Assembly: GCF_002079055.1 (NCBI RefSeq)
Contig: NC_047502.1
Coordinates: 682,001-746,000 of the forward strand
DNA: 64,000 bases
Direction of reading: 5' to 3'
Source of the DNA: Saccharomyces paradoxus
Lineage: Eukaryota > Ascomycota > Saccharomycetes > Saccharomycetales > Saccharomycetaceae
Position numbers and translations under genes: made by a program. Below the pieces are notes generated by a model. That model ran no database searches and was not told where the DNA came from. It saw only the letters and a program-made list of their open reading frames with translations. The stretch's first letter is position 1, and every line of letters starts with the position of its first letter. Below, in pieces: positions 28,670 through 37,881 of this stretch.

Positions 28670-29016
28670 ATCGAGGCATCAAACACATATATATGCACAT
28701 ATATATTAATGATACATTATTTTCTTCAAGGAACCAATATGAAGGGGGAAGCCCAGTCCTCATGTTTCCAATCATCACATCTATATATTTATATAATTAT
28801 ATCTTTAAGTATCGATGGCAATATGAGGACAGACAACTATCAATGCAAAACAAAAAGTCGAACGCAAAATTAAAAGAAGCGAATAAGGTAGTGGGAGAAA
28901 TGAATAGATGGAAAATATACGGAAAAATGGAAGATCAAAAGTCAATAGCACAAAACAAAATAAAAAGGCACAGTTCATGCCTATTCTTCGGTCCGAGTTT
29001 ATCTTCGTGGAAGAAT
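28670..29016. other. Convergent intergenic region PRE2-FHL1
   Basis: A 347-base gap between two 3' ends. It contains an ATAT-rich near-palindrome around 28684-28708 and A-rich tracts suited to polyadenylation. The open frame across it runs antisense into the FHL1 repeat region and is not a credible gene. Confidence 0.5.
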
Positions 29017-31857
29017 TTAAGGTTTTATTTCAGAGATGCTAGTACCACTTTCCACACCTTCAAAGTTTTCCCCAACGGTTACATTCGCTTGGTTGATATC
29101 CTCGCTGACCTTCTGCCTTTTAGAATCATGACCTTCTTCATCCGTTTCTGGAATCTCATGCTTATCATTATTTCCGTTCTCGTCGCTAGGTGGAATATCA
29201 TCTTTAGATTCGTTATGTTTGATATCTGCGCTGTCACTCTTATTATTTTTACTGTTCTTTTCATCCACTTCACTTCCACTATCACTTTCGCTTTCACTTT
29301 CACTACTAGTACTGCTATCATCGCCGCTACCACTACCGCTTCCGTCATCGCTACCACTGTCACTCTCGCTTCCGCTCTCACTGCTCGATTCTCCACTACT
29401 ACTAGTACCGCTCTCACTTTCTAAGTCATTGTCCTGTGCAGGCTTAGGTTTGGGCTGTACGTCAACATTTTGAGAAACTGTGACCGGTACTGAGGCTGCA
29501 GCCGCAGAGAATGCAGCCCTAGCATTTTGTCTCGGTTGGAAAAATCGAGATAAAGACGATGGGTCGAACGAACCTGGTGGTTTATCATGCAAGTAATTGG
29601 TGGGATGTGATGAAGCTGATGCGGATAATTGAGACGGAGGCCTATCTGGTACATGAGGCGTCTGGACTATTGGCTGGCGTATTGGTTTGGAATGTTGCGC
29701 CTTGGCTGCTAGAGCCGCCGCCGCTGTAGTTTCAGGATTCACTAATTGTTTTACCTCACCTTTTGTAACTTTTGCGGTTGCTGCGTTCACAGCTGCCGCT
29801 AAGATTAGATTCAAATGCTGAGGATTCTTGTCCATCAATGCTGTAAGCGGATTACCCGTAATCCCCTTGTTCTTTGCTGCTTGTGTTACTTGATTTATTG
29901 TCATAGCTAGAGCCTGTGTCAAAATTGCAGCGATAACCTGCTTAGACAAACCTTTCCGATCTCGTGTCAAGATGACAAGTTGTTCTTGCAAATATTTCAT
30001 TGTCCTTTGATTATCGCTCGCCGTATTTTTCCTATTAGAGGCGGCCCTGTTTGCTGCAAGAGTTTGTGAGATGTTTTGTTTTCTCGCATTCACATTGGAT
30101 TTTTGGGAAACGATGTCTTTTTTGCCCCTTTGTGGTACTTGCTGAAGTTTGTGTTGTTGCTGTTCGAGTTTTAATTGTGCGGCTTGTGCTTTCGCCACAG
30201 CTATCTCACTTTGTTTCTTTTTCTGTCGTTCCCTCTCTGCAATATATTCTTCATCAAGACCCCATAACCACCCTTTGCCTTCTTTAGAAACCTTCCTAAA
30301 AGATTTATTTAAAGATAAGTTATGTCTTACCGAACTTTGCCACCCATCAGGACAGTACTTATAATAGGGAAAGAGATCTCTTATTCCTGCATAGATTTCT
30401 GATAAGGACATCCCTTTGGCAGTCGAATACTTTCGTATGCAAGTAGTTAGCATAGCGGAGTAAGATACAGTGGGTTTCGTTCTATATTCCACTGGAATTT
30501 CCTCCAGTGTATATACTTTCTTTGGTATCTTCGGTGGCTTCTTCTCTTTTTTAACAGCCGGTTTGGTTTGCGCTTTCTTGGGCTTTGTTCCTGCTGTAAT
30601 CTTTTTCTTGGGTTTGGCCTCGTTTTTCTTGGGATTTTTTATACTTATTTCAGATTCTGTTATATCAGCGTTTTCTGGACTTTTGCTATCATCGTTACGT
30701 TCTTGTTCTGGTAAAATAAATTGAAATGGAATTTGTCCAATTTGAATTTTTGTTTTGTTACGAAGTGGAACGGTGTTTCCTTTTTCAACAAAAATGTCAT
30801 CCACAAAAGCACCATTTTTCCCTATTATGGACAACTCAAACCTTCCCGTCCCAAAATTGTAAAAAATCTGAGCATGTCTTCTCGATATAGATTTCGAAGG
30901 ACCAAGATTAACGTCAACTTTATGGGAAAAGTCATTCTCAGACCTCCTTCCAATAATTGCATGTAATGTTTGCACATAAAAAGTAAAACTTTGAAAATCT
31001 AGTCTTGCATATGCAAAGATAGTCGGTTGTTCATTTGGAAGTGGTAAACTTTCGTTAATTGGTTCAGATGGTTTTCGTTCGGTAGTTTCAGCGTCTGTAC
31101 TATTGTTTTCGGTAACGGTATTTTGAGGCGGTTGTCCTACTAATTCGTGCTGCTGAAACATTATTGGTGTTATCGAATTGTTCCTCATATGGAGTATGCT
31201 GTTTTTTTCGTCAACTAGTTCTGGCAGGGCACCAGCATCTTTGTTTGCTGATAATTTATGCACATCTGTGTATAACTCATCAGCAGTGCGTCCATTCTTT
31301 TGTATGCTTGTATCTTCAGAGGTGTTTATTTCCTCTGTTTTCATTGCTGCTGTATTATCTTGAGTTTTCTCCTTTTCGTCTTCTTGAGGGTTTACTGCCT
31401 CTATATCGATATTTTCTTTTGATGAAACTTCCCGGCTGTGATCATCGGGTAAATCAATGTTATTTACAGAATCCATAGTGTGAGATAACAATTCATTTGA
31501 ATTGAATAGAGCTTCATCATTTTTCGCATCAAATTCCAGTAGTTTAGAAAAGTCAGCATTATCAAGATTATCTGGTAATTCTAGTTTCAGATTTCCGTTT
31601 CCGTCTGTAACAGGATTCTCTACCTCGTTCTCAATATCAGTTTTTGTGCTTTGAGGATGTTCTTCTTCTGTTACTATATCGGGACTTTTTGACTGTTTCG
31701 TTTCAATCGGTACCTCGTTTCTCGATGAATCTGTTATGCTTTCTTTAGTTCCTTCATCCTTTAATAGCGGAGAGTTTATCGTAAACTGTGTTTCGATGGC
31801 AGGAGATGAAGTGCCGAGATGATTGCTGCTTTCTATTATTGCCATTTCTCGATCCAT
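29017..31857 (-). CDS. FHL1: Fhl1, forkhead-associated regulator of ribosomal protein genes
   Basis: Protein of 946 residues. Fhl1 sits at ribosomal protein promoters with Rap1 and recruits the activator Ifh1 or the repressor Crf1, under TOR control. Residues 1-270 are acidic and disordered. An FHA domain at about 280-385 (AIIGRRSENDF, SKSISRRHAQIFYN, GKNGAFVDDIFV) binds a phosphopeptide of Ifh1. A forkhead domain lies at about 455-555 (VSYSAMLTTCIRKY, GWQSSVRHNLSLNKSFRKV). Ala/Gln-rich helices follow, then a long Ser/Glu/Asp repeat region near 840-890 encoded by simple codon repeats. I recall 936 residues in S. cerevisiae; these repeats would explain a difference. Confidence 0.97.
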   Translation of the reverse strand: MDREMAIIESSNHLGTSSPAIETQFTINSPLLKDEGTKESITDSSRNEVPIETKQSKSPDIVTEEEHPQSTKTDIENEVENPVTDGNGNLKLELPDNLDNADFSKLLEFDAKNDEALFNSNELLSHTMDSVNNIDLPDDHSREVSSKENIDIEAVNPQEDEKEKTQDNTAAMKTEEINTSEDTSIQKNGRTADELYTDVHKLSANKDAGALPELVDEKNSILHMRNNSITPIMFQQHELVGQPPQNTVTENNSTDAETTERKPSEPINESLPLPNEQPTIFAYARLDFQSFTFYVQTLHAIIGRRSENDFSHKVDVNLGPSKSISRRHAQIFYNFGTGRFELSIIGKNGAFVDDIFVEKGNTVPLRNKTKIQIGQIPFQFILPEQERNDDSKSPENADITESEISIKNPKKNEAKPKKKITAGTKPKKAQTKPAVKKEKKPPKIPKKVYTLEEIPVEYRTKPTVSYSAMLTTCIRKYSTAKGMSLSEIYAGIRDLFPYYKYCPDGWQSSVRHNLSLNKSFRKVSKEGKGWLWGLDEEYIAERERQKKKQSEIAVAKAQAAQLKLEQQQHKLQQVPQRGKKDIVSQKSNVNARKQNISQTLAANRAASNRKNTASDNQRTMKYLQEQLVILTRDRKGLSKQVIAAILTQALAMTINQVTQAAKNKGITGNPLTALMDKNPQHLNLILAAAVNAATAKVTKGEVKQLVNPETTAAAALAAKAQHSKPIRQPIVQTPHVPDRPPSQLSASASSHPTNYLHDKPPGSFDPSSLSRFFQPRQNARAAFSAAAASVPVTVSQNVDVQPKPKPAQDNDLESESGTSSSGESSSESGSESDSGSDDGSGSGSGDDSSTSSESESESDSGSEVDEKNSKNNKSDSADIKHNESKDDIPPSDENGNNDKHEIPETDEEGHDSKRQKVSEDINQANVTVGENFEGVESGTSISEIKP

Positions 31858-32404
31858 CTTTATTCTTATATTTGTATAGGTATGAGAAGATTTCCCTTTT
31901 GATCAGCCGGCGTTAAATCAGGTAAAAACCAGTACCAGGTATATTATGGTAAGAGAAACAGGAGAAAATAAAATGCTTTCAAATACAAAATAAAATATTC
32001 GTGATGACCTTCTATAAGAAAAAAAAAGTGTGCTGATAGAAAAGTCCTACTTATCCAGCCCAGGGGGATAATAGCAAATATTAATAGACTTTAGACTGTC
32101 TCAAAGGATGACAAAGTTGGCCTAAGAGAAAGAGCTACTCCTTTGTTTACTTGGTGACGGAATATATTTCAAAGGTTCCTTTGTTTATTTTTTATTAACG
32201 CTTTTAATTTTTCTTGTCTTAGTCTCTGTAATTTCCAGTTAATCTTAACGTTCAGAATGATAGTATGGCGCTATCATGTTCGCGCTCTTGAACCTGAAAA
32301 ATAAGAATAGTAGAACATGAGGGACAGATACAACGGCTAAGTTGATATCATGTTCGCTTTTGTATGAAACTACTTAGTATACAACCCATAAAACTTATTT
32401 CATA
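31858..32404. other. FHL1 promoter region and COG4 3' flank
   Basis: A 547-base gap between two minus-strand genes. Near the COG4 end it holds two direct copies of TATCATGTTCGC and one inverted partial copy. Runs of A near 32020 are also present. No RNA gene was seen. Confidence 0.55.
32272..32357. repeat. Three copies of TCATGTTC in FHL1 upstream region
   Basis: TATCATGTTCGC occurs at 32272-32283 and again at 32346-32357 in the same direction. GAACATGA, the inverse of the 8-base core, is at 32313-32320. All lie within 86 bases, 50-130 bases after the COG4 stop and 415-500 before the FHL1 start. I do not recognise the factor. Confidence 0.7.
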
Positions 32405-34990
32405 TTACTGTCTTCTATCAATCTTCATATTTCTAGCTTTAATTCTTTCCTGGGAGTTTATCACCCAATCGAAAGCACCATTGAAGTCATCCTTGATATC
32501 ACCTGTAGCCAAATCAAAGTTGTCATCATCTAAGCCGAGAAGCAACACAATCTGTGTCAATTTTAAGAATTTCTCTCTTAAATTATAGTTCAAGCCACAT
32601 ATATTACCGATGAAGAGGCTGAGCTCTCTATCTAGTTTTGTAACGCCAAGTTCATTGAATTCTAGAGACCATATCCTTTGTTCCAATGTTGCCACTATGT
32701 AGTTGACTATGATAGATAGCAACTCCACATATGCTTCGTTGTGGAGAATGTTTCTGTAAGGAGTAATCAATTGGTTCCATTTGCTATTGAAACTGTTAAT
32801 CTGCGACAGATCTTCGAAATCTTCTATACTTGTGATGTAATTCCTTTGGTTCGCACCAGCGGAATAATCACGAGACACATTATTTTGGTTAGACATTGAG
32901 GAGTTTGATGAGGCGGAATTAACAAAAACCGTTCCCAATAAATTCCGGATTCTATTTTGTAAGATATTCTGAAACAAGTATTTAACGGCCCACTTGCTTA
33001 GCTTGTCTGTTTGTTCCAAGATTAATTTTTCTGAGTTTGTAATCAAAGTCTGTAACTGCACCGCATCGTTGTTGAATGGGAAATTGTCCCTCAGAATCCT
33101 CTGCGAATCTTCCTCTAATATTTCTATGGATAAGAGCCTGTGGACATATACTTTATTCAAATACAACGTGTTCAGGTAAATCAAGTAATGATGTAACGAA
33201 AGGATGGAATCTTCGTCCTCTGCAACCACGGCCTGTAAATTTGATTGAATATTTGTTAAAGCGCTAGCGGCTGCACCTCTAAAAGTAAACCTGCTCAACG
33301 GAGAAAACTTATTTGCTGGTGGAGAAACAGATCTTGATGTTGCGGATTGTTCTTCCCCTTTTGGGATGTATCTTTTCAATGATATATTCGGAGTTAGTTT
33401 CGATTGTAGCAACTTGAATTTGTTTTGCATGAACTTGACCAGAAATCGGTTCTGAAAAAATTTTACCAACTCGTTCAAAAAACTTGATAAGAGCTTAAAC
33501 TGACCAGTATTAACCACCGATATTAGATTTTTCCGAACCAGTAATATCAAATCATCTAAAACAGACGTTACAGGGTATGAATTTTTATCATGGTCGTTGA
33601 AGGGGACGGTAGTTATAAGATCATTCAGTGAAGGTAATTCTTCCAATGAAATACTATTTTTGAATGATCTGTGTAGGTGGTTCAACACAAACGCCTGGAA
33701 TTCATCAAATACTTTATCTTGTTCCAGTTTTAAGGCAAATTTACCGTCTGATATTGGTGGAGGTGGTTGCAATACATGCGGATGCAAATCGCTAAATTCA
33801 TTCCATTTAACTGAATAGAATCTAGAATACATGGACCAGTTCTGCAATATTTGAGAAAATTCTATTATCAATACTGCTAAGTCATGAATGGATATGATTG
33901 AGTTTTTTTCCGTCTCTCCGTCTGTTTCGTTATCAGATTGATTACTGCCCATATTCCTATCTTCACTCTTTTGCGAATGTGCCCAATCATTGATATCATG
34001 TATGGTTCTGTCTATTTTCCTTGTTTCCATGAAAATGTCTAGAATCAAGCTAGCTTGAAGATCAGCTTCCTTTTCAACTTTTTCCATAACATGCACCATA
34101 TGCTTTTTTCCATAACACGTGGCGATGACTTTTGAATGGTCGTTAATGATAGTGGATACAATTTTGAAAAGATGCAAGAGTACTTGAGAAAAGAATCCTT
34201 GGAATTTGGTGCTATTTTCCATAGAATTGGACATAATTTTCCTGCTTTCATCTGCAATAATATCACAGACGTATTTGGAATACAGATCTAAGCCAAGCAC
34301 GTCCTGCCCGATCATAGGAAACATTTTGAACATTAAGGTTAACTCTTTAATATCCTGTGTTCTTGTTGCTTTCATGAATTGCTCCCGGAATAAGCCTGTC
34401 AGCTCTTTACACCAATTCTTTATTAGTATAGCTGGCTCTTCAGGAATTTCACTCGAGGGCACCACTTTCTTAGCAAACTCAGATACAATAAGGTTTTTAT
34501 CTGGGAGGCTTCTAATTTCATTGATTGCTGTCGCAGCAACTAGGTAATCTTTTGTTTCTAAAGCTGAATGCGCCAGTGAAATATTATTCTTTAGCGTCCT
34601 GACGTCTTTCACAAACTGTAGCGTTTTGTTGACCAAAGCTCGCTCCTGATCAACCGTTTCAATATCATCATGTATAGCTTTTGCTCTTGCGTTTGAGCAA
34701 GATATGGTACCCACGGTTTCATGAAACTGGGTCAAAGTAGTTGTAAGGTTGGTTCTTTGTAGTTCTAGTTTCCGAGACTGCTTGTTGAGCGATGATTGTG
34801 ACTGTTGCACAAACGTATTTAATTGTTTAGATTGTTTTGTGTAGTCGTTGGCTATCACTTCTGACAGCTTGTCTATCTGAGAAAGTGTCGATAATTTGTC
34901 TAATAATAAGGTGTACCTTGCTAGATTTTTTGACAATTGGCCCTCGATGATCGAGCTCTCCCATGACGCATTCGACTCTTGCCCTTTCAT
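32405..34990 (-). CDS. COG4: Cog4, subunit of the conserved oligomeric Golgi complex
   Basis: Protein of 861 residues, equal to the known ortholog. COG tethers vesicles that recycle Golgi enzymes; Cog4 is in the essential lobe A and binds SNAREs and Sly1. The N-terminus (about 20-110) is coiled coil, with LLDKLSTLSQIDKLSEVIANDYTKQSKQL. The rest is helical bundles typical of the CATCHR fold, with a loop of Asp/Glu/Ser near 350-370 and a Pro run HVLQPPPPISDGKFAL. An in-frame TTG precedes the ATG; the ATG at 34990 gives the known length. It is divergent from ISR1. Confidence 0.96.
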   Translation of the reverse strand: MKGQESNASWESSIIEGQLSKNLARYTLLLDKLSTLSQIDKLSEVIANDYTKQSKQLNTFVQQSQSSLNKQSRKLELQRTNLTTTLTQFHETVGTISCSNARAKAIHDDIETVDQERALVNKTLQFVKDVRTLKNNISLAHSALETKDYLVAATAINEIRSLPDKNLIVSEFAKKVVPSSEIPEEPAILIKNWCKELTGLFREQFMKATRTQDIKELTLMFKMFPMIGQDVLGLDLYSKYVCDIIADESRKIMSNSMENSTKFQGFFSQVLLHLFKIVSTIINDHSKVIATCYGKKHMVHVMEKVEKEADLQASLILDIFMETRKIDRTIHDINDWAHSQKSEDRNMGSNQSDNETDGETEKNSIISIHDLAVLIIEFSQILQNWSMYSRFYSVKWNEFSDLHPHVLQPPPPISDGKFALKLEQDKVFDEFQAFVLNHLHRSFKNSISLEELPSLNDLITTVPFNDHDKNSYPVTSVLDDLILLVRKNLISVVNTGQFKLLSSFLNELVKFFQNRFLVKFMQNKFKLLQSKLTPNISLKRYIPKGEEQSATSRSVSPPANKFSPLSRFTFRGAAASALTNIQSNLQAVVAEDEDSILSLHHYLIYLNTLYLNKVYVHRLLSIEILEEDSQRILRDNFPFNNDAVQLQTLITNSEKLILEQTDKLSKWAVKYLFQNILQNRIRNLLGTVFVNSASSNSSMSNQNNVSRDYSAGANQRNYITSIEDFEDLSQINSFNSKWNQLITPYRNILHNEAYVELLSIIVNYIVATLEQRIWSLEFNELGVTKLDRELSLFIGNICGLNYNLREKFLKLTQIVLLLGLDDDNFDLATGDIKDDFNGAFDWVINSQERIKARNMKIDRRQ

Positions 34991-35486
34991 CAAAACTTCA
35001 CCCTGTTTAGAGCGTGACAGTATAGGATCGTTGGTGTGTACTACTTTGCTGTCACAATGAATTTGGTTTGTTTTCTACGTTCTATCCCACACTTTTTCAC
35101 TTCCTTCAATTCCTTTACAGGCGAAAATTCAGAAAAAAAAGTGACGTAGATGGGGTTCTAAAAGCTAAAGCGGCGAGTAAATAAGAGTGGAATGCAGCTT
35201 AATGTGCTTGCAAAAGTTGCTTATCTCCTTCATTATCTCTCAGTCGCTTGTACAGCCTATGGACGAAATTTACGTTCCCCTTGCAAGAACATAATGTGTC
35301 AATCAATATGGTTGAAGCCAGCTACATTGTGATGTATGGGTCTATTGAATTGTTTAGTTTAACTAGCATTAAATAAACAAAAAGCGCTGCTAATAGATCC
35401 TTGCCTTTATATAACAGAAATCAAAGCTCATTAAGAGCCAAAACCGCCTTAAAACATTTCAAGGGCTAGTTCTCAAACGTTGCGCT
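34991..35486. other. Divergent promoter region COG4-ISR1
   Basis: A 496-base gap shared by two promoters. AT-rich with short poly-A runs; I saw no strong known site, RNA gene or repeat. Confidence 0.5.
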
Positions 35487-36818
35487 ATGAATAGTACACC
35501 TCCTACGTCCCCCGTCACCAGGATTTCTGATGGTGCCTTTCCATCTATAAGAAACAATAGTAAGGATTTTGCTTATCACCAACCGCAAAAACATAAGAGT
35601 ACTTTTGCATATTCGCATCTAGTGTCTCCCGTAGAGGAGCCAACATCTAAATTTAGTGAAGCATTTCAGACCAATTATTCTACTAAGGGACCCGTAGCTG
35701 TCTCGGAAGCGCACCTAAAGAACGATCTAGATGTGTTATTTTCGACCCCCCGGTTTTATTCTCCGGAGAATTTAGCTTTAATGTTCCGTCTTTCTAATAC
35801 AGTTCCTTCCCTAGAATTTCTGGATGAGTTTTTGATGGGCATATTACTTGCACCACAAATGGATTTTTTGTCAAATCCAAGTTATTCTCTTCCGTCCAAT
35901 AAACCTGTCGGGCAAGGGAGTTATTCGTACGTGTACTCTATATCATCAACTACTTCCTCAAGGTCTAACAATGATTCAGGTTTTGTTTTAAAGTTTGCTA
36001 AATCACGGCATAAAAGCAAAGTGATTTTACAGGAAGCTCTAACGTTGGCGTATCTTCAATACGTGAGCCCTTCAACTAACAAAAGCCATATTATTCCATT
36101 CTATGGCTTGACATACATAACCAAATCCCATTTTAGAAGGCTGAGGTCCAATGAATGCGTTCCTGGCCTTATTCTTCCGAAATGCGAAATGAGTCTATAT
36201 CACTTCAACACATCAGTATCACATAAACTTTCGCTGATAGGGAAAAGAAAAATATGGTGGAAACTTCTGAAGCAAATGTTGGAGGCATTAAAGTCTTTGA
36301 AAGCAAATTGTATAATACATGGTGACATAAAAACAGCAAATATTCTAATAAAAGGAACGCCTATTCTTAATGAGGGTCATTGCGACGACTTCCAATTCTA
36401 TCTTGCTGACTTTACCTCAGCATTCCATATCAATCAATCGCCTACCGATCTGAATACTACAGCAGAGTACTGTGCACCAGAACTAATTGATAATTCTTCC
36501 GACCATGTTCCTACATTTGAAACAGACTTGTATGCCGTGGGACTTTGTCTCTTGTCATTTATATCCCAGCATGAGCCCTACAACGAACTTCAGGCATTAG
36601 TGTCGCATGGATCCTCTCCAGGTATTGGCAGTTCATCTATACAGCAGTCGCAATGGTTAATAAATGTTCTTTTGAAAAAAGACCCTATAAATCTGAACGT
36701 GTTGAGAGGCGATTTGTTCCAGGACTGGAAGTCAGAAGTAACATTATTGTCCAAAATCCTCGTGGAGAGACTGTCTCTAGAAGAGCTGATAACTATACTC
36801 GAAAATGACTATATATGA
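35487..36818 (+). CDS. ISR1: Isr1, protein kinase that restrains hexosamine synthesis
   Basis: Protein of 443 residues, the known length. In S. cerevisiae Isr1 phosphorylates Gfa1 and limits UDP-GlcNAc synthesis; it is an unstable protein. A Pro/Ser-rich N-terminus of about 130 residues precedes the kinase domain (about 140-440). The Gly-rich loop is VGQGSYSYVYSIS, and the ATP lysine lies in FVLKFAK. Two hallmark motifs are altered: HGD (H278-G279-D280) replaces HRD, and DFT (D308-F309-T310) replaces DFG. The catalytic and metal-binding Asp residues are kept. It converges on YTH1 with only 44 bases between stop codons. Confidence 0.96.
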   Translation: MNSTPPTSPVTRISDGAFPSIRNNSKDFAYHQPQKHKSTFAYSHLVSPVEEPTSKFSEAFQTNYSTKGPVAVSEAHLKNDLDVLFSTPRFYSPENLALMFRLSNTVPSLEFLDEFLMGILLAPQMDFLSNPSYSLPSNKPVGQGSYSYVYSISSTTSSRSNNDSGFVLKFAKSRHKSKVILQEALTLAYLQYVSPSTNKSHIIPFYGLTYITKSHFRRLRSNECVPGLILPKCEMSLYHFNTSVSHKLSLIGKRKIWWKLLKQMLEALKSLKANCIIHGDIKTANILIKGTPILNEGHCDDFQFYLADFTSAFHINQSPTDLNTTAEYCAPELIDNSSDHVPTFETDLYAVGLCLLSFISQHEPYNELQALVSHGSSPGIGSSSIQQSQWLINVLLKKDPINLNVLRGDLFQDWKSEVTLLSKILVERLSLEELITILENDYI

Positions 36819-36862
36819 TCGTATACATGTCTATAAATCCGAAAAGCCTGTGCACGCATAGA

Positions 36863-37489
36863 TCAAACTTCGCCGTTTATAATTGCATTTAAACGCCTCT
36901 CCTTTTCTTCGTCCATTTTCCTGGTATTTATCTCGTCATCTTTCTTAATTCTTAATTTACTACCTTCATCTGGGATTATAAACTGTGGGTGTTCCATATC
37001 ACACTCATCTTTTCCTAAAGGACAAAATCCGGTCATATACCTTTGGCAGAAAACTTTTTTAATATGCCGTCTGGGGCAAGTATTCCCCAGAGGACAGAAT
37101 CCCATTTCGTAATTTTCACATTTTGGTATCTTGCTAGCTGGATCTATGTGTAGATATTGACAATCCGGACTTTGTGTACAGTACCCATTTTTGCTGAAGA
37201 AGACACACTCTGGCATTTTTCGAAGATTATATTCATGTAAGTATTCACATTGGTCATTCTTTTTGCACAATCCCCGAAGCCAATGTCTACAAACAATTTT
37301 ATTCTGAAATATTGGTAGTACATGCTTCTTTGGGCATAAGGGCCCCCTCGGACATGATTTGGGGCCTTCTCTAGAATTGTAGAATTCACATATAGGTCTA
37401 TCAGGATCGAGTGAAAACGAGTACTCTTGCCTGAGGAAAGGCTCAAATTTAAAAGGATATTTCGCTGTGTCAGGGTGAATCAAGCTCAT
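36863..37489 (-). CDS. YTH1: Yth1, zinc-finger subunit of the cleavage and polyadenylation factor
   Basis: Protein of 208 residues, full length. Yth1 is the CPSF30 homolog, which reads the poly(A) signal on pre-mRNA within CPF. Five CCCH fingers are complete: C34-H56, C67-H85, C95-H114, C124-H142 and C148-H167. The C-terminus is charged. It is divergent from RPN7 across 392 bases and tail-to-tail with ISR1; the 44-base gap means mRNA ends very likely overlap. Confidence 0.98.
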   Translation of the reverse strand: MSLIHPDTAKYPFKFEPFLRQEYSFSLDPDRPICEFYNSREGPKSCPRGPLCPKKHVLPIFQNKIVCRHWLRGLCKKNDQCEYLHEYNLRKMPECVFFSKNGYCTQSPDCQYLHIDPASKIPKCENYEMGFCPLGNTCPRRHIKKVFCQRYMTGFCPLGKDECDMEHPQFIIPDEGSKLRIKKDDEINTRKMDEEKERRLNAIINGEV

Positions 37490-37727
37490 TATGAAGACTT
37501 GTTGATTTTAATTGTCTTTGGGATACCTGTCTAAAATACAGTGTAAAAAATCTTGAGGTTAAACTTCAAGAACGTAACTTTCTAAGGAGGACTGGAACAA
37601 TAAGTGATAATGTGTTTTGCATAACTATTAAAAGTAGTATTTGACTAAGGTAATAGGACTTGTTTTCCTCATATCATAATCGACGGCGCGTAAATTGATG
37701 TTCAATCAAGCTTCCGAATGAGATAAG

Positions 37728-37736
37728 TTTGCCACC
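37728..37736 (-). promoter_or_regulatory. PACE element (Rpn4 site), RPN7 promoter
   Basis: TTTGCCACC on the plus strand is the exact inverse of GGTGGCAAA. It is 146 bases before the RPN7 ATG, nearly the same distance as the box before PRE2, supporting shared Rpn4 control. Confidence 0.93.
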
Positions 37737-37881
37737 CATTTAGAATTTATATACATCTGGCGGCATTGGAAAAGCTAATTGTTTAGTAAAGAACGACTCT
37801 CTATTGTTGTAGTAAACTGCATTTTTACCACTGCTATAATATTAACGAATAAACCCAAAAAAAGCACAAATTAACGGCAAA

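Noticed and set aside
28693-29424. 243-codon frame between PRE2 and FHL1
   Set aside because: Its second half is antisense to the FHL1 acidic repeat and gives a Thr/Ala/Ile-rich low-complexity product. The first half is AT-rich intergenic DNA.
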